A stretch of 64,000 nucleotides of DNA, taken from contig NZ_QQWI01000007.1 of assembly GCF_004125825.1 (NCBI RefSeq), positions 62,001-126,000 of the forward strand. Direction: 5' to 3'. Both the position numbers and the translations under genes were made by a program. Positions 1 through 6,790 of this stretch are shown piece after piece. The notes under the pieces are model-generated. The model was not told where the DNA came from and searched no databases. It was given only the letters and a program-made list of their open reading frames with translations. Numbering within the stretch: position 1 is the stretch's first letter; each line of letters begins with the position of its first letter. This DNA is from Fusibacter sp. A1. GTDB lineage: Bacteria; Bacillota; Clostridia; Peptostreptococcales; Acidaminobacteraceae.

Positions 1-911
1 TGATACATGTTTTGCTTAGGCATTGCGATATAGTCTTTAAATCTACCGGGTATGGGTTTCCAAAGCGTGTGCACAATCCCTAGTACGCCGTAGCAGTCTT
101 TCACGCTGTCAACAATGACACGTACTGCTGTGATATCGAATATCTCATTAAAGTTCTTATGCTGGTAGACCATCTTCTTATAGATTGAGTAAAAGTTCTT
201 AGGTCTTCCGTAAATCTCGGCTCTGATGTCCACTTCGCCTAGTTCACGTTTAAGGGAATCGATCACATCAGTGATATAGGCTTCGCGTTCAGAACGCTTT
301 TTGTTCACCTTGGCCACAAGGTCATAATAACCCTCTGGGTCGATATAAAGCAGACTAAGGTCTTCTAGTTCCCATTTGATCTTAAAGATACCAAGTCGAT
401 GGGCTATCGGAGCGTATATTTCAAGCGTCTCCCTAGCCTTCTCGCGCTTCTTGTCGTCGGTCATAAACTTTAACGTACGGATATTATGGAGCCTGTCGGC
501 AAGCTTGATCAGAATAACCCTAATATCTTCAGCCATCGCCAAAAACATCTTTCTAAGGTTCTCAGCCTCAAACTCCTCTTTCGTCTCATAATGAATCTTA
601 CCAAGCTTCGTGACACCGTCTACAAGCTGAGCGACCGTTGTGCCAAACCGTTCTGCAATCTGATCGAACGTGTAGTCCGTATCCTCGATAACATCATGCA
701 AAAGACCCGAAATGAGAGTATCCTGATCCATTTCGAGTTCAGCCAGAATAAGCGTAACTTCTGCAGGGTGAATAAAGTAGGGTTCACCCGATTTGCGAAA
801 CTGACCCGCATGAGCCTGCTCGCCAAAAGCATACGCATTTTTCATCGCTTCTATATCAACACCGTTCAAATGAAGTGCTTCTAATTTTTCTATAAAAAGC
901 TCTTGTGTCAA
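1..911 (-). CDS. relA: RelA/SpoT (p)ppGpp synthetase/hydrolase, 5' part
   Basis: Bifunctional stringent-response enzyme that makes and hydrolyses (p)ppGpp. The gene runs off the left edge: 303 N-terminal residues of a family usually near 730 are present. Reading inward, the protein begins MTQELFIEKLEAL. It carries the HD hydrolase region, with HPAEVTLILAELEMD and the metal-binding HDVIED near residues 73-78. The start of the synthetase domain follows (RPKNFYSIYKKM, then ITAVRVIVDSVKDCYGVLG). The start is TTG at 911 behind AGTAGGTGA; the nearby ATG meets a stop after two codons. It has its own promoter. In Clostridia relA usually follows apt directly, but here apt lies about 25 kb upstream. 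The TGS and ACT domains would lie outside the window. Confidence 0.95.
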   Translation of the reverse strand, partial: MTQELFIEKLEALHLNGVDIEAMKNAYAFGEQAHAGQFRKSGEPYFIHPAEVTLILAELEMDQDTLISGLLHDVIEDTDYTFDQIAERFGTTVAQLVDGVTKLGKIHYETKEEFEAENLRKMFLAMAEDIRVILIKLADRLHNIRTLKFMTDDKKREKARETLEIYAPIAHRLGIFKIKWELEDLSLLYIDPEGYYDLVAKVNKKRSEREAYITDVIDSLKRELGEVDIRAEIYGRPKNFYSIYKKMVYQHKNFNEIFDITAVRVIVDSVKDCYGVLGIVHTLWKPIPGRFKDYIAMPKQNMY

Positions 912-995
912 AACATCACCTACTCAACCGTTGTACGCCTTGATTCTCCTCGATGTAAATGCAATCAATGGCTTATCTATTTAGATTATCCTACT

Positions 996-1024
996 ATTAT
1001 AACGCAAGAAAGCAGTATAAACAA
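996..1024 (-). promoter_or_regulatory. sigma-A promoter of relA
   Basis: On the minus strand TTGTTT (1019-1024), a 17-bp spacer and TATAAT (996-1001) form a good vegetative promoter about 85 bases before the relA TTG. It gives relA independent transcription, as expected if it is no longer read through from apt. Confidence 0.7.
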
Positions 1025-1098
1025 TTACGTGTTCGTAATTAGTGTGATATTCGCATTTTGTCACAGTTATTTTGATCGTCTACTATTTTTTAAATGCT

Positions 1099-1134
1099 GA
1101 TTTATTTAAAAAGGCCATCATTTCTGATGGCCTT
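1099..1134 (-). terminator. Rho-independent terminator of the secreted acidic protein gene
   Basis: Ten-bp stem AAGGCCATCA/TGATGGCCTT around a 4-base loop (1111-1134), followed on the minus strand by TTTTTAAATAAA. It lies 8 bases after the stop codon at 1142. Confidence 0.85.
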
Positions 1135-1141
1135 CAAACAA

Positions 1142-2071
1142 CTATTTCTTTTTGCTTTTTGAGTTGTTGCCTTTTGATTTTGATTCTTTTTCTTTTTCTT
1201 TGACTTTTGGCTCATCATCTTCATCTTCAACGATAGATGCGTCTTCAACAATCGCTTCTTCAGATTCGTCAGCGTCTTCAACGATCAACGCCTTGTTTTC
1301 TTTAATCGCCTTTTGAATTTCTTTAACGGATAATGTCGAACCCTCTTCTAGGTCAAACTCTCCTGCAAATACTGCGATAAGTTTTTCAAGCAAGTTCATT
1401 TTACCAGCAGTGATGCCGTATTTTTCAGCACTTGCAAATCTTTCAGCGTTAGGATTGTCGCCTTCTTCTTCAGTTGCTTCAACCAATTGGCCTAGCTCTT
1501 CGTTTAAGCCTTCGATAGTGGCATTCGCTTCAGCAATCAGTGTTTCAAGTGCCGCGATTTCTTCTACGCTTAAAGTCGTGTCTTCGTTTGCAAGCAATGC
1601 TTTGTTGGCTTCGATTTGAGCGTTAAGTTCCTCAAGCTGTAGGTTGATCGCATCAATCGCAAGTTGATTCTCATCAGCAGGCACTTCTTCAGCAGTCAAC
1701 TCTTCAAGCTCTAGGTAAAATGCGTCGATTTCAGCAGTTAGTGCTGTAATCTCGCCTTCTAAAAGCGTTTTATCTTCATCAGATAGTACTATTGTTTCAT
1801 CATTAAGTTTTGCAACCGCTTCTTGCAGATAACCTTCAAACTCTTCAATCTTAGTTTCAAGTGCTGCTATAGCTGCTTCTTTTTCTGCTGCCGCCGCTGC
1901 TTCAGCTTCTAATGCAGCCTGTTCTTCAGTAACTACCTCATCGGCAGCTTCTACAACCGTACCGTCGACCGGTACCTTGACTTCTTCAACACCGTCTGCA
2001 AATGCAAACACCGTCACCGCACTAAGCATTACAACTACAAGTGTCATCATGCTCTTTTTTAAATTCATCAT
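1142..2071 (-). CDS. Secreted Glu/Ala-rich coiled-coil protein under a c-di-GMP riboswitch
   Basis: Protein of unknown function, 309 residues, likely exported. An N-terminal signal (MMNLKKSMMTLVVVMLSAV) ends at a probable AFA|DG cleavage site. The mature protein is very acidic and mostly Glu/Ala/Leu helix, with repeated LETKIEEFE-, LEELNAQIEAN- and LIAEANATIEGL-like heptads over roughly residues 55-210, which suggests a long coiled coil. A short segment near residues 220-260 (KYGITAGKMNLLEKL, then SVKEIQKAIKENK) resembles, from memory, a motif recurring in clostridial secreted proteins. The last 20 residues switch to Lys-rich (EKEKESKSKGNNSKSKKK). The start at 2071 follows GGAGGGAATGGT. The upstream in-frame extension was rejected because it translates riboswitch and terminator RNA. 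A role in surface attachment or the biofilm/motility switch is inferred only from the riboswitch. Confidence 0.8.
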   Translation of the reverse strand: MMNLKKSMMTLVVVMLSAVTVFAFADGVEEVKVPVDGTVVEAADEVVTEEQAALEAEAAAAAEKEAAIAALETKIEEFEGYLQEAVAKLNDETIVLSDEDKTLLEGEITALTAEIDAFYLELEELTAEEVPADENQLAIDAINLQLEELNAQIEANKALLANEDTTLSVEEIAALETLIAEANATIEGLNEELGQLVEATEEEGDNPNAERFASAEKYGITAGKMNLLEKLIAVFAGEFDLEEGSTLSVKEIQKAIKENKALIVEDADESEEAIVEDASIVEDEDDEPKVKEKEKESKSKGNNSKSKKK

Positions 2072-2111
2072 ACCATTCCCTCCATGTCCTATCGTTAGTC
2101 CAATAAAAGGT

Positions 2112-2146
2112 AAAAAAAATCTCTCACGAGTATACCGTAAGAGATT
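2112..2146 (-). terminator. Riboswitch expression-platform terminator
   Basis: Stem AATCTCTTACG/CGTGAGAGATT with a 7-base loop (2118-2146), followed by TTTTTT. It sits about 10 bases after the aptamer and 40 bases before the start codon, where it would let c-di-GMP control transcription of the secreted protein gene. Confidence 0.85.
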
Positions 2147-2155
2147 AAAATTCCA

Positions 2156-2240
2156 CTTTATCGGTAACTGGCTGCCATCTCTTAATGAGGAAGGCCCTTT
2201 AGCTTTGCGTCCTGACCTTTCGACCAGTTTGCCTTTTTCA
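2156..2240 (-). promoter_or_regulatory. c-di-GMP-I (GEMM-I) riboswitch aptamer
   Basis: Read on the minus strand, the RNA contains the GEMM-I signature in order: GGCAAACTGGTC, a GAAA tetraloop with GGTCAG closing the stem, the conserved GGACGCAAAGC core, a second stem-loop from GGGCC, and the closing AGCCAGTTACCGAT. This is the established class-I c-di-GMP aptamer, in the leader of the secreted protein gene with a terminator directly downstream. Whether ligand turns the gene on or off cannot be decided by eye. Confidence 0.95.
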
Positions 2241-2249
2241 ATTAACCAT

Positions 2250-2278
2250 AGTATATAGGCTACCGAACTAATTTTCAA
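2250..2278 (-). promoter_or_regulatory. sigma-A promoter of the riboswitch transcript
   Basis: TTGAAA (2273-2278), a 17-bp spacer and TATACT (2250-2255) on the minus strand. The -10 lies just upstream of the aptamer, so transcription would start a few bases before the riboswitch. Confidence 0.75.
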
Positions 2279-2340
2279 GCGAATTATGACAACTTGTGAC
2301 TATAGTCCCGAATGGGTTTTGGATGGAGAGAGGTGCTATT

Positions 2341-2610
2341 TTAAAACCACACTAAGGTTTTTGATCTGCAACACTCTACTTAATTATTCACTTTTTACCA
2401 TTCCTTTGATCTCACCTGCTATTCCTGTTATTCTAAGGCGCTTCGCTCCAAATGCAAGGCAAACATTTCTCGTATATCTAGTTATTCCTTGTATTTTAAG
2501 CGTAGCGCCTTAAAGATACATGTTCAGAATAACTAATCCGGTTAGTATCAAATGATTACTTTATAGAAAATCCAAGTGTTGCAATAATCACTTCTTAGTG
2601 TGGTTTTATA
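2341..2610. mobile_element. MITE-like element with terminal inverted repeats
   Basis: About 270 bp with no credible coding sequence. Its left end, TTAAAACCACACTAAG (from 2341), matches the inverted right end, CTTAGTGTGGTTTTAT (to 2610): 15 matching bases, then a second matching block GCAACACT/AGTGTTGC further in. A second inner inverted pair occurs at GTTATTCTAAGGCGCTTCGC (from about 2431) and GCGTAGCGCCTTAA...GAATAAC (about 2500-2532). Right-half copies recur at 3.34, 4.9 and 6.64 kb. This is the architecture of a non-autonomous miniature element; no transposase is visible in the window. The stretch from 2279 to 2712 holds nothing else recognisable. Confidence 0.65.
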
Positions 2611-2712
2611 GATAAGACTTACATCACTTACTTATATTAGAATCGTATCTAATTGCTAAAATGGCAAATAGTATCCTACTAGAAATAAAAATAGAACATA
2701 ACCTCGTATGTT

Positions 2713-2973
2713 CTACTCATAATGTGTCCACATTCTAATTATTTTAACTGTTTTGGAGCCTTCATCTATACTATAAATTAATCGATGTTGAATATTGATT
2801 CGCCTTGAATAAGCACCACTTAAGTCTCCAACCAACTTTTCATAAGATGGCGGTATCGCATATGGATTTTCTTTTAGTAGTTCTACTAACTTCTTAGCTT
2901 TCTCAGATAGGTTTGCAGCTTTTAGCTTATTGACATCTTTTATAGCCTTTTTCGTAAACACAACAGTATACAT
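2713..2973 (-). CDS. yoeB: YoeB/Txe-family mRNA interferase toxin
   Basis: 86-residue toxin of the RelE/YoeB fold, which cleaves mRNA at the ribosomal A site. It has normal family length (about 84). The expected catalytic positions of E. coli YoeB are present: Glu45 (SYEKL), Arg64 (QHRLIY) and the C-terminal His84-Tyr85 (WTHYE). It starts 1 base after the antitoxin stop, so the two are translationally coupled. The toxin looks intact. Accessory location beside a MITE-like element is typical of transferred toxin-antitoxin modules. Confidence 0.93.
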   Translation of the reverse strand: MYTVVFTKKAIKDVNKLKAANLSEKAKKLVELLKENPYAIPPSYEKLVGDLSGAYSRRINIQHRLIYSIDEGSKTVKIIRMWTHYE

Positions 2974-2974
2974 C

Positions 2975-3223
2975 TTACCATTCTACCTCTTCTTCACTGA
3001 CGCATTCATCAATAGGCGTATTCAAACCTTCAATAATGCTTTCTTTGAGATTAGGTATGTTAGATAAATTAAGCGTCTCGATTAGTCCATTATAGTCTTC
3101 TTCACTCAAAATTACAGCATTTCCTTCTTTGGTATTAATATTGATAGGCTCATTGAACTTTATTGCTTGGCTCAATATGTTATAAATGTTTTTCCTGAAA
3201 TTTGTTACACTCAAAGTGATCAT
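2975..3223 (-). CDS. yefM: Phd/YefM-family antitoxin
   Basis: 82-residue antitoxin and autorepressor that neutralises the adjacent YoeB. The N-terminal MITLSVTNFRKNIYNILSQ is the Phd/YefM DNA-binding module; the acidic C-terminus (DECVSEEEVEW) would wrap the toxin. The start is ATG at 3223 behind GGAGGTGTTTCT. A longer in-frame extension to 3271 was rejected because it overlaps the promoter. The gene comes first and the toxin second, the usual order. Confidence 0.92.
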   Translation of the reverse strand: MITLSVTNFRKNIYNILSQAIKFNEPININTKEGNAVILSEEDYNGLIETLNLSNIPNLKESIIEGLNTPIDECVSEEEVEW

Positions 3224-3243
3224 AGAAACACCTCCTAAGTTAA

Positions 3244-3272
3244 TTATAACGTACTTTTTTACGTACGTCAAT
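3244..3272 (-). promoter_or_regulatory. Promoter and palindromic operator of yefM-yoeB
   Basis: TTGACG (3267-3272), a 17-bp spacer and a perfect TATAAT (3244-3249). The spacer contains the inverted repeat ACGTAC-N6-GTACGT with GTAC cores, which is where an autoregulatory YefM/YoeB complex would bind and block RNA polymerase. Confidence 0.8.
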
Positions 3273-3341
3273 TTGTCTTATCACTTAAATCATGGTGATC
3301 ATAAGTTGAAGCTACAAGGAAAAGAGAGGTAGATGAATTGA

Positions 3342-3372
3342 AAGATTGCTTCTTAGTGTGGTTTTGGGGATA
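3342..3372 (+). repeat. Right-end fragment of the MITE-like repeat
   Basis: GAAAGATTGCTTCTTAGTGTGGTTTTG matches the right terminus of the 2341-2610 element (TTCTTAGTGTGGTTTTA) but lacks the rest, so it is a solo end or decayed copy. No gene is seen in the surrounding 3273-3443 interval. Confidence 0.5.
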
Positions 3373-3443
3373 TTAATTTATCTTGATTGGATTGGACTGT
3401 TGAGAGGGTGGATATATCACATTCCCTTATACAGCCGGTCTGC

Positions 3444-3761
3444 TTACAGCAAATCAATGCCCAAGTCAGTCATGATGACATTAATCTGTTTCCAGCTCCT
3501 TACATCCTCATTAAGTTTTGAACGCCCATAATCTGTCACTTTGTAATACTTTCTTTTGGGACCATTTGATACTTCGCCTAAATAAGTTTCTGTCGCGCCA
3601 TCCTTATTCAGCCTTCTCAAAATCGAATAAAATGTACTTTCATTCACTTCTGGGAAATGCTCATTCATTTTTTTCATAATATCGTAACCGTACAGCTCTT
3701 CTTTAATAAGTATCTGTAAAATACACATTTCAAGAATCCCTTTTTTAATTTGTGCATTCAT
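3444..3761 (-). CDS. PadR-family transcriptional repressor
   Basis: 105-residue winged-helix regulator. It has the PadR signature: KKGILEMCILQILIKEELYGYDIMKKM near residues 6-32, then ESTFYSILRRLNKDG with the recognition helix, and the wing KRKYYKVTDYGRSKL. Its size is that of the short PadR-s2 class. It begins directly after the stop of the DUF1700-type gene (GAGTAAATG), with AGAGGTG as its ribosome binding site. PadR proteins commonly repress a neighbouring membrane protein gene. Here the regulator is the second gene, the reverse of the common order. It probably binds the inverted repeat over the operon promoter. Confidence 0.92.
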   Translation of the reverse strand: MNAQIKKGILEMCILQILIKEELYGYDIMKKMNEHFPEVNESTFYSILRRLNKDGATETYLGEVSNGPKRKYYKVTDYGRSKLNEDVRSWKQINVIMTDLGIDLL

Positions 3762-4607
3762 TTACTCACCTCTATCACTAAAACTTGAAAACAGCATATA
3801 GGAAGCTAACGTTAGCACTAGACCCAACAAAGCCGGCATAAAGCTTGCAAATATCATTTTCACCATGCTATACCCATCAGTACCAAAATCAGAACCCACA
3901 CTATATATGAATAAGCGAATCGAATAGATAAGACCAACCGAAAGAAAAATCAGCGGAAGCGTATTTTTAAATTTTCGTCGATAATCTGAACCGATCTTAA
4001 ACAAAGTGAAGACACCAACGAGTGTACCTAAATGAAAACTCGGTTCTAAAAACCATCTTGCATAGTGATTGGCAATACCAAAGGGCAGTTTATTATAGGC
4101 AACCGTATACTCTGCAACCCAAGATAATTGTAGAACAATTACGATCGATAGGATAATCTGCAACAGCAGTACACGTCTCAAGACTTTGTCGATATTTTCA
4201 TACCACTTCGTTTTATCATTTCTCAACTGCTGGTAACCTAAATCGCCACCTAACAACAACCAAAGACCAATCGGGCTTATCATAGTAAAAAGCAAATGCA
4301 GCCCTACTCCATTCGCTACAGACGATACTTCAGTAACGTAGGCGTAGGTATAAAAAGTGATCATAAAACCAATTAGCACTCTAATGATCAGTTTGAAAGG
4401 TGCCCAGACATCCCGTTCGTCAGATAATGCATTAACGACATCCAAAGGCGAACCTAAATCCTTGATTAGCTCCTCCTCCGTCTTGCCATTCGAAAGACCC
4501 ACAGTGAAATACTCATTGTAATCAAATAGAATACTATTAATGTCTTTTCTTGAATGACTCCATAACAGTTTACTTCTCAGCTTAAACAAATAGGTTCTTT
4601 TTTTCAT
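3762..4607 (-). CDS. DUF1700/HAAS-type membrane protein
   Basis: 281-residue protein. The cytoplasmic N-terminal region (about residues 1-70) has the HAAS-like helical pattern found in PadR-linked proteins: LRSKLLWSHSRKDINSILFDYNEYF, then EEELIKDLGSPLDVVNAL. About six hydrophobic segments follow, beginning with LIIRVLIGFMITFYTYAYV. The function is unknown; family members are thought to be membrane sensors or stress proteins controlled by their PadR partner. The start at 4607 has AAGGAGAT at good spacing; an ORF extension to 4673 overlaps the promoter/operator and was rejected. Confidence 0.8.
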   Translation of the reverse strand: MKKRTYLFKLRSKLLWSHSRKDINSILFDYNEYFTVGLSNGKTEEELIKDLGSPLDVVNALSDERDVWAPFKLIIRVLIGFMITFYTYAYVTEVSSVANGVGLHLLFTMISPIGLWLLLGGDLGYQQLRNDKTKWYENIDKVLRRVLLLQIILSIVIVLQLSWVAEYTVAYNKLPFGIANHYARWFLEPSFHLGTLVGVFTLFKIGSDYRRKFKNTLPLIFLSVGLIYSIRLFIYSVGSDFGTDGYSMVKMIFASFMPALLGLVLTLASYMLFSSFSDRGE

Positions 4608-4633
4608 AAATATCTCCTTGTTGTACTGATTAT

Positions 4634-4680
4634 TGAACAGTAGTTGCTTATAGTATATCCCTCTACTGTTCATTGGTCAA
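4634..4680 (-). promoter_or_regulatory. Promoter with PadR-type operator
   Basis: TTGACC (4675-4680), a 17-bp spacer and TATACT (4652-4657). A perfect 10-bp inverted repeat, TGAACAGTAG (4663-4672 on the minus strand) and CTACTGTTCA (4634-4643), flanks the -10 with 19 bases between arms. PadR binding there would occlude the promoter. Confidence 0.75.
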
Positions 4681-4762
4681 TAGCTATTAAAACTGGATTT
4701 ATTGTGGAATGGGGCTTGTCGTAAATGTGTCTTAAATTTATGGTTGAAGAGATGTTGTTTGA

Positions 4763-4799
4763 GAGCGGGCGGACACAAGGCCGCGCCCCTACGTGGGGT
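4763..4799 (+). repeat. GC-rich hairpin repeat, copy 1
   Basis: Contains GGGCGGACACAAGGCCGCGC followed by CCCTACGTGGGG. The ends GGGCG/CGCCC can pair. Same sequence and orientation recur at 5050, 6529 and 6791-6973. Base composition is much richer in G+C than neighbouring genes. Confidence 0.75.
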
Positions 4800-4897
4800 G
4801 TGGGAAAGGTATTTGGGTGCATGGGTGCGAGGTGTTGTTGTGACTATTTTTCGGATTTGCCTGATTTTCTTTGCTTTTCTTTATTTTTTCTTGCTTT

Positions 4898-5015
4898 TGA
4901 AGCGTAGCGCCTTAAAGGTTCATGTACGAGTGGATCGTATTGGTTGGGATTAGATAATGCTTTGATAGGGGCTTGAAGTATTGCATAAATTACTTCTTAG
5001 TGTGGTTTTATGGAT
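4898..5015 (+). repeat. Right half of the MITE-like repeat (copy C)
   Basis: Starts with TGAAGCGTAGCGCCTTAAAG and a TCATGT tract and ends with TTACTTCTTAGTGTGGTTTT, as in the right half of the 2341-2610 element. The inverted left terminus is not recognisable; GC-rich copy 1 lies in its place. Confidence 0.6.
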
Positions 5016-5046
5016 ATGCATTGCTCTTGAAACGGTTGGATTTGAG

Positions 5047-5082
5047 AGAGGGCGGACACAAGGCCGCGCCCCTACGTGGGGT
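5047..5082 (+). repeat. GC-rich hairpin repeat, copy 2
   Basis: GGGCGGACACAAGGCCGCGC plus CCCTACGTGGGG, identical over this core to copy 1 and in the same orientation, about 30 bases after the right end of repeat copy C. Confidence 0.75.
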
Positions 5083-5121
5083 TATGGCGGGGACAAGAGG
5101 ATGCGACCGTGCGAGGAGTTG

Positions 5122-5274
5122 TTACCGGTATTTCATTTCAGGATCAAAAGAATCTAGTGCCATCGCTAGTTACTCATAGTGGTAATCTTGAAGTTGCCCA
5201 TTAATCAAATTCTTTTCTCTCAAATCACTGTAACTTAATGCCGTTAACATTAAGTGTTCCATGTTAGTTGCCAT
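5122..5274 (-). pseudogene. 5' remnant of an unidentified gene
   Basis: Overlapping the lipoprotein stop codon is a strong ribosome binding site (TTAGGAGGACAAA) and an ATG at 5274. It opens MATNMEHLMLTALSYSDLRE and reads 34 codons to a TAA at 5170-5172. The same frame then continues with sense codons (LAMALDSFDPEMKYR) to a second stop at 5122-5124, where the GC-rich repeat zone begins. Translational coupling and protein-like composition suggest the start of a real downstream gene destroyed by a nonsense change and replacement of its 3' part by repeats. The family is not recognised. A functional 34-residue peptide is the alternative. Confidence 0.45.
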
Positions 5275-6193
5275 TTTGTCCTCCTAACCAAACATCCGTA
5301 TTTTCGCCATTTCGTTCTACAACATACAAAACATTCTTCAAATCATTCAATGATTTAACTTCGTCTAAAATCAAGTTTCGAGTATTTAACGCAATTCGTT
5401 GTTTGCCTGATTCCTGATATATTTTGTCCTTATCAAAATTCTCCAAATCCACGGTTCCATCAGTTAGATACTTCTCATCGTATATTTCAAATTGGATATT
5501 CATTTTTTTGACACCCGTTGCCTTGAGTTCCATCACCATGTTATAGACCTCCCCATAAAGTTCATCCACGTTTTCCTTTGTAACTGTCTTGAAGTAGACA
5601 GCCAGCAGACTTATATCTGGGGCTTTTTCTAATTCCGTCATCAAGTAGTCGGGGTCATAATAATCGCTAAGGTCAGTGTCCCAGTCCTCTACCCAAGCTT
5701 GAAACTGCTTGACTTTCTTTTCAGTGGTGTTGTTGAAGTAAGGATAGATTTCTATTTCTCCGAAAATGCCACTAAAAATACTATCAATTTGTGGCATATA
5801 ACTCTGTGTTGTTTCGTAAGAAATCTTGCCCAGCCAGTAATTATCTCGGAACCTACCCGTCATTTCATCAGTAAATGGCTCCTTGTAATAATCGCCAAAG
5901 TATGTTGATTGAAACAATAAGCCTGTGTCTACCGACTTGAACCAAAAGATGATTTCATTCACATCCATTTGTGCGATTCCATGTTGCTCAAAGTCCTCAC
6001 CATATTTCTGTTCAAATAGCCTTTCAAACTCATTGTTGATCTCACCAATGCGTTCACTCGACATCTTGTTGGCTTCTTCTCGTCTCGCTTTTGACCCATC
6101 TAGATCGAGTAAAGCACAACCCGATAAAGAGAGAATTAATAGGACTACTAGTAAACTTTTTAGAACTTTTGTCGCTCTTTTCCTTAGCACCAT
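5264..6193 (-). CDS. Predicted lipoprotein of unknown function
   Basis: 309 residues. The signal peptide ends in a lipobox (SLSGC, Cys26), so the protein should be lipid-anchored on the outer face of the membrane. The rest is polar, with charged and aromatic segments such as NEFERLFEQKYGEDFEQHG and SYMPQIDSIFSGIFGEIEIY. No family is recognised. The start follows AAGGAGCG. Its stop overlaps the start of the remnant at 5274, so it was probably the first gene of an operon that has lost its second member. Confidence 0.75.
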   Translation of the reverse strand: MVLRKRATKVLKSLLVVLLILSLSGCALLDLDGSKARREEANKMSSERIGEINNEFERLFEQKYGEDFEQHGIAQMDVNEIIFWFKSVDTGLLFQSTYFGDYYKEPFTDEMTGRFRDNYWLGKISYETTQSYMPQIDSIFSGIFGEIEIYPYFNNTTEKKVKQFQAWVEDWDTDLSDYYDPDYLMTELEKAPDISLLAVYFKTVTKENVDELYGEVYNMVMELKATGVKKMNIQFEIYDEKYLTDGTVDLENFDKDKIYQESGKQRIALNTRNLILDEVKSLNDLKNVLYVVERNGENTDVWLGGQNGN

Positions 6194-6324
6194 TTCACAC
6201 GCTCCTTCACATAATGGATTGCCGGTTCTTATAGCTATACTCAGAATCAGTCTTCTAGGAACACTAATTCAATCATTTCACGTAACATTGACTAAGGAGC
6301 CCTTGCGCTGCATAGCAATCATAT

Positions 6325-6353
6325 CTATAGTGCTTCATCACTACTTAAGCAAC
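6325..6353 (-). promoter_or_regulatory. Putative promoter of the lipoprotein gene
   Basis: TTGCTT (6348-6353), a 17-bp spacer and TATAGA (6325-6330) on the minus strand, about 130 bases before the start codon. Confidence 0.5.
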
Positions 6354-6523
6354 TACTTTTGGTCCAATCGATACTCAACTAGTTGAAGCACTTCTTTATT
6401 TTAACAAATGAAAAGCGGATTGTACCTTAACTGTGCCTTAAATTTAGGGTTTAGGCTTTCCTTCTAAAACTGTGCAAAGTTTTTTTGAATAAGTGTTTCT
6501 ATTGCCTTTTGGTTTTTTGTTTG
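6354..6523. other. Intergenic stretch without recognised genes
   Basis: Between the lipoprotein promoter and the GC-rich repeats. GTGCTTCAACTAGTTG and related short inverted segments occur near 6328-6392, but nothing else that can be named. Confidence 0.4.
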
Positions 6524-6560
6524 GGAGCGGGCGGACACAAGGCCGCGCCCCTACGTGGGA
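6524..6560 (+). repeat. GC-rich hairpin repeat, copy 3
   Basis: GGGAGCGGGCGGACACAAGG followed by CCGCGCCCCTACGTGGGA: the same 30-base core as copies 1 and 2, same orientation. It is preceded by TTGCCTTTTGGTTTTTTG, which also precedes the tandem array at 6791. Confidence 0.75.
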
Positions 6561-6639
6561 TTGTGGTGGATTGATGAGGATGCATCGGTAGGAAGGATTG
6601 TGGTGAACTTATCCCTCCTAACCTGCTTTTCTTGCATTT

Positions 6640-6757
6640 GAAGCGGAGCGCCTTAAGGGTGCATGTTCAGGTCGAGTTGTGTAGTCAATATCAAATGATG
6701 CGTAAAAAGGTGCTGGAAGTGTTGCAATAATTGCTTTTCTTAGTGTGGTTTTATGGA
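6640..6757 (+). repeat. Right half of the MITE-like repeat (copy D)
   Basis: Begins GAAGCGGAGCGCCTTAAGGG with CATGTTCAG, includes ATCAAATGAT as in the first element, and ends GTGTTGCAATAATTGC then TTCTTAGTGTGGTTTTATGGA. Same orientation as copies at 2.5 and 4.9 kb; a GC-rich repeat again lies on each side. Confidence 0.65.
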
Positions 6758-6790
6758 ATAGGTATCTCTCTTGCCTTTTGGTTTTTGTTT

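Noticed and set aside
376-838. Several overlapping open reading frames on both strands
   Set aside because: They are out-of-frame shadows of the relA coding sequence, which covers the whole stretch with HD and synthetase motifs.
2072-2278. 69-residue N-terminal extension of the secreted protein
   Set aside because: It translates the c-di-GMP riboswitch and its terminator; a signal peptide and a strong ribosome binding site begin at 2071.
2286-2513. 75-codon plus-strand ORF
   Set aside because: It lies across the MITE-like element, has no ribosome binding site and no protein-like pattern.
4702-5179. Plus-strand ORFs with RAGGHKAAPLRG-type sequences
   Set aside because: They are translations of the GC-rich repeat, which appears in several frames at other copies.
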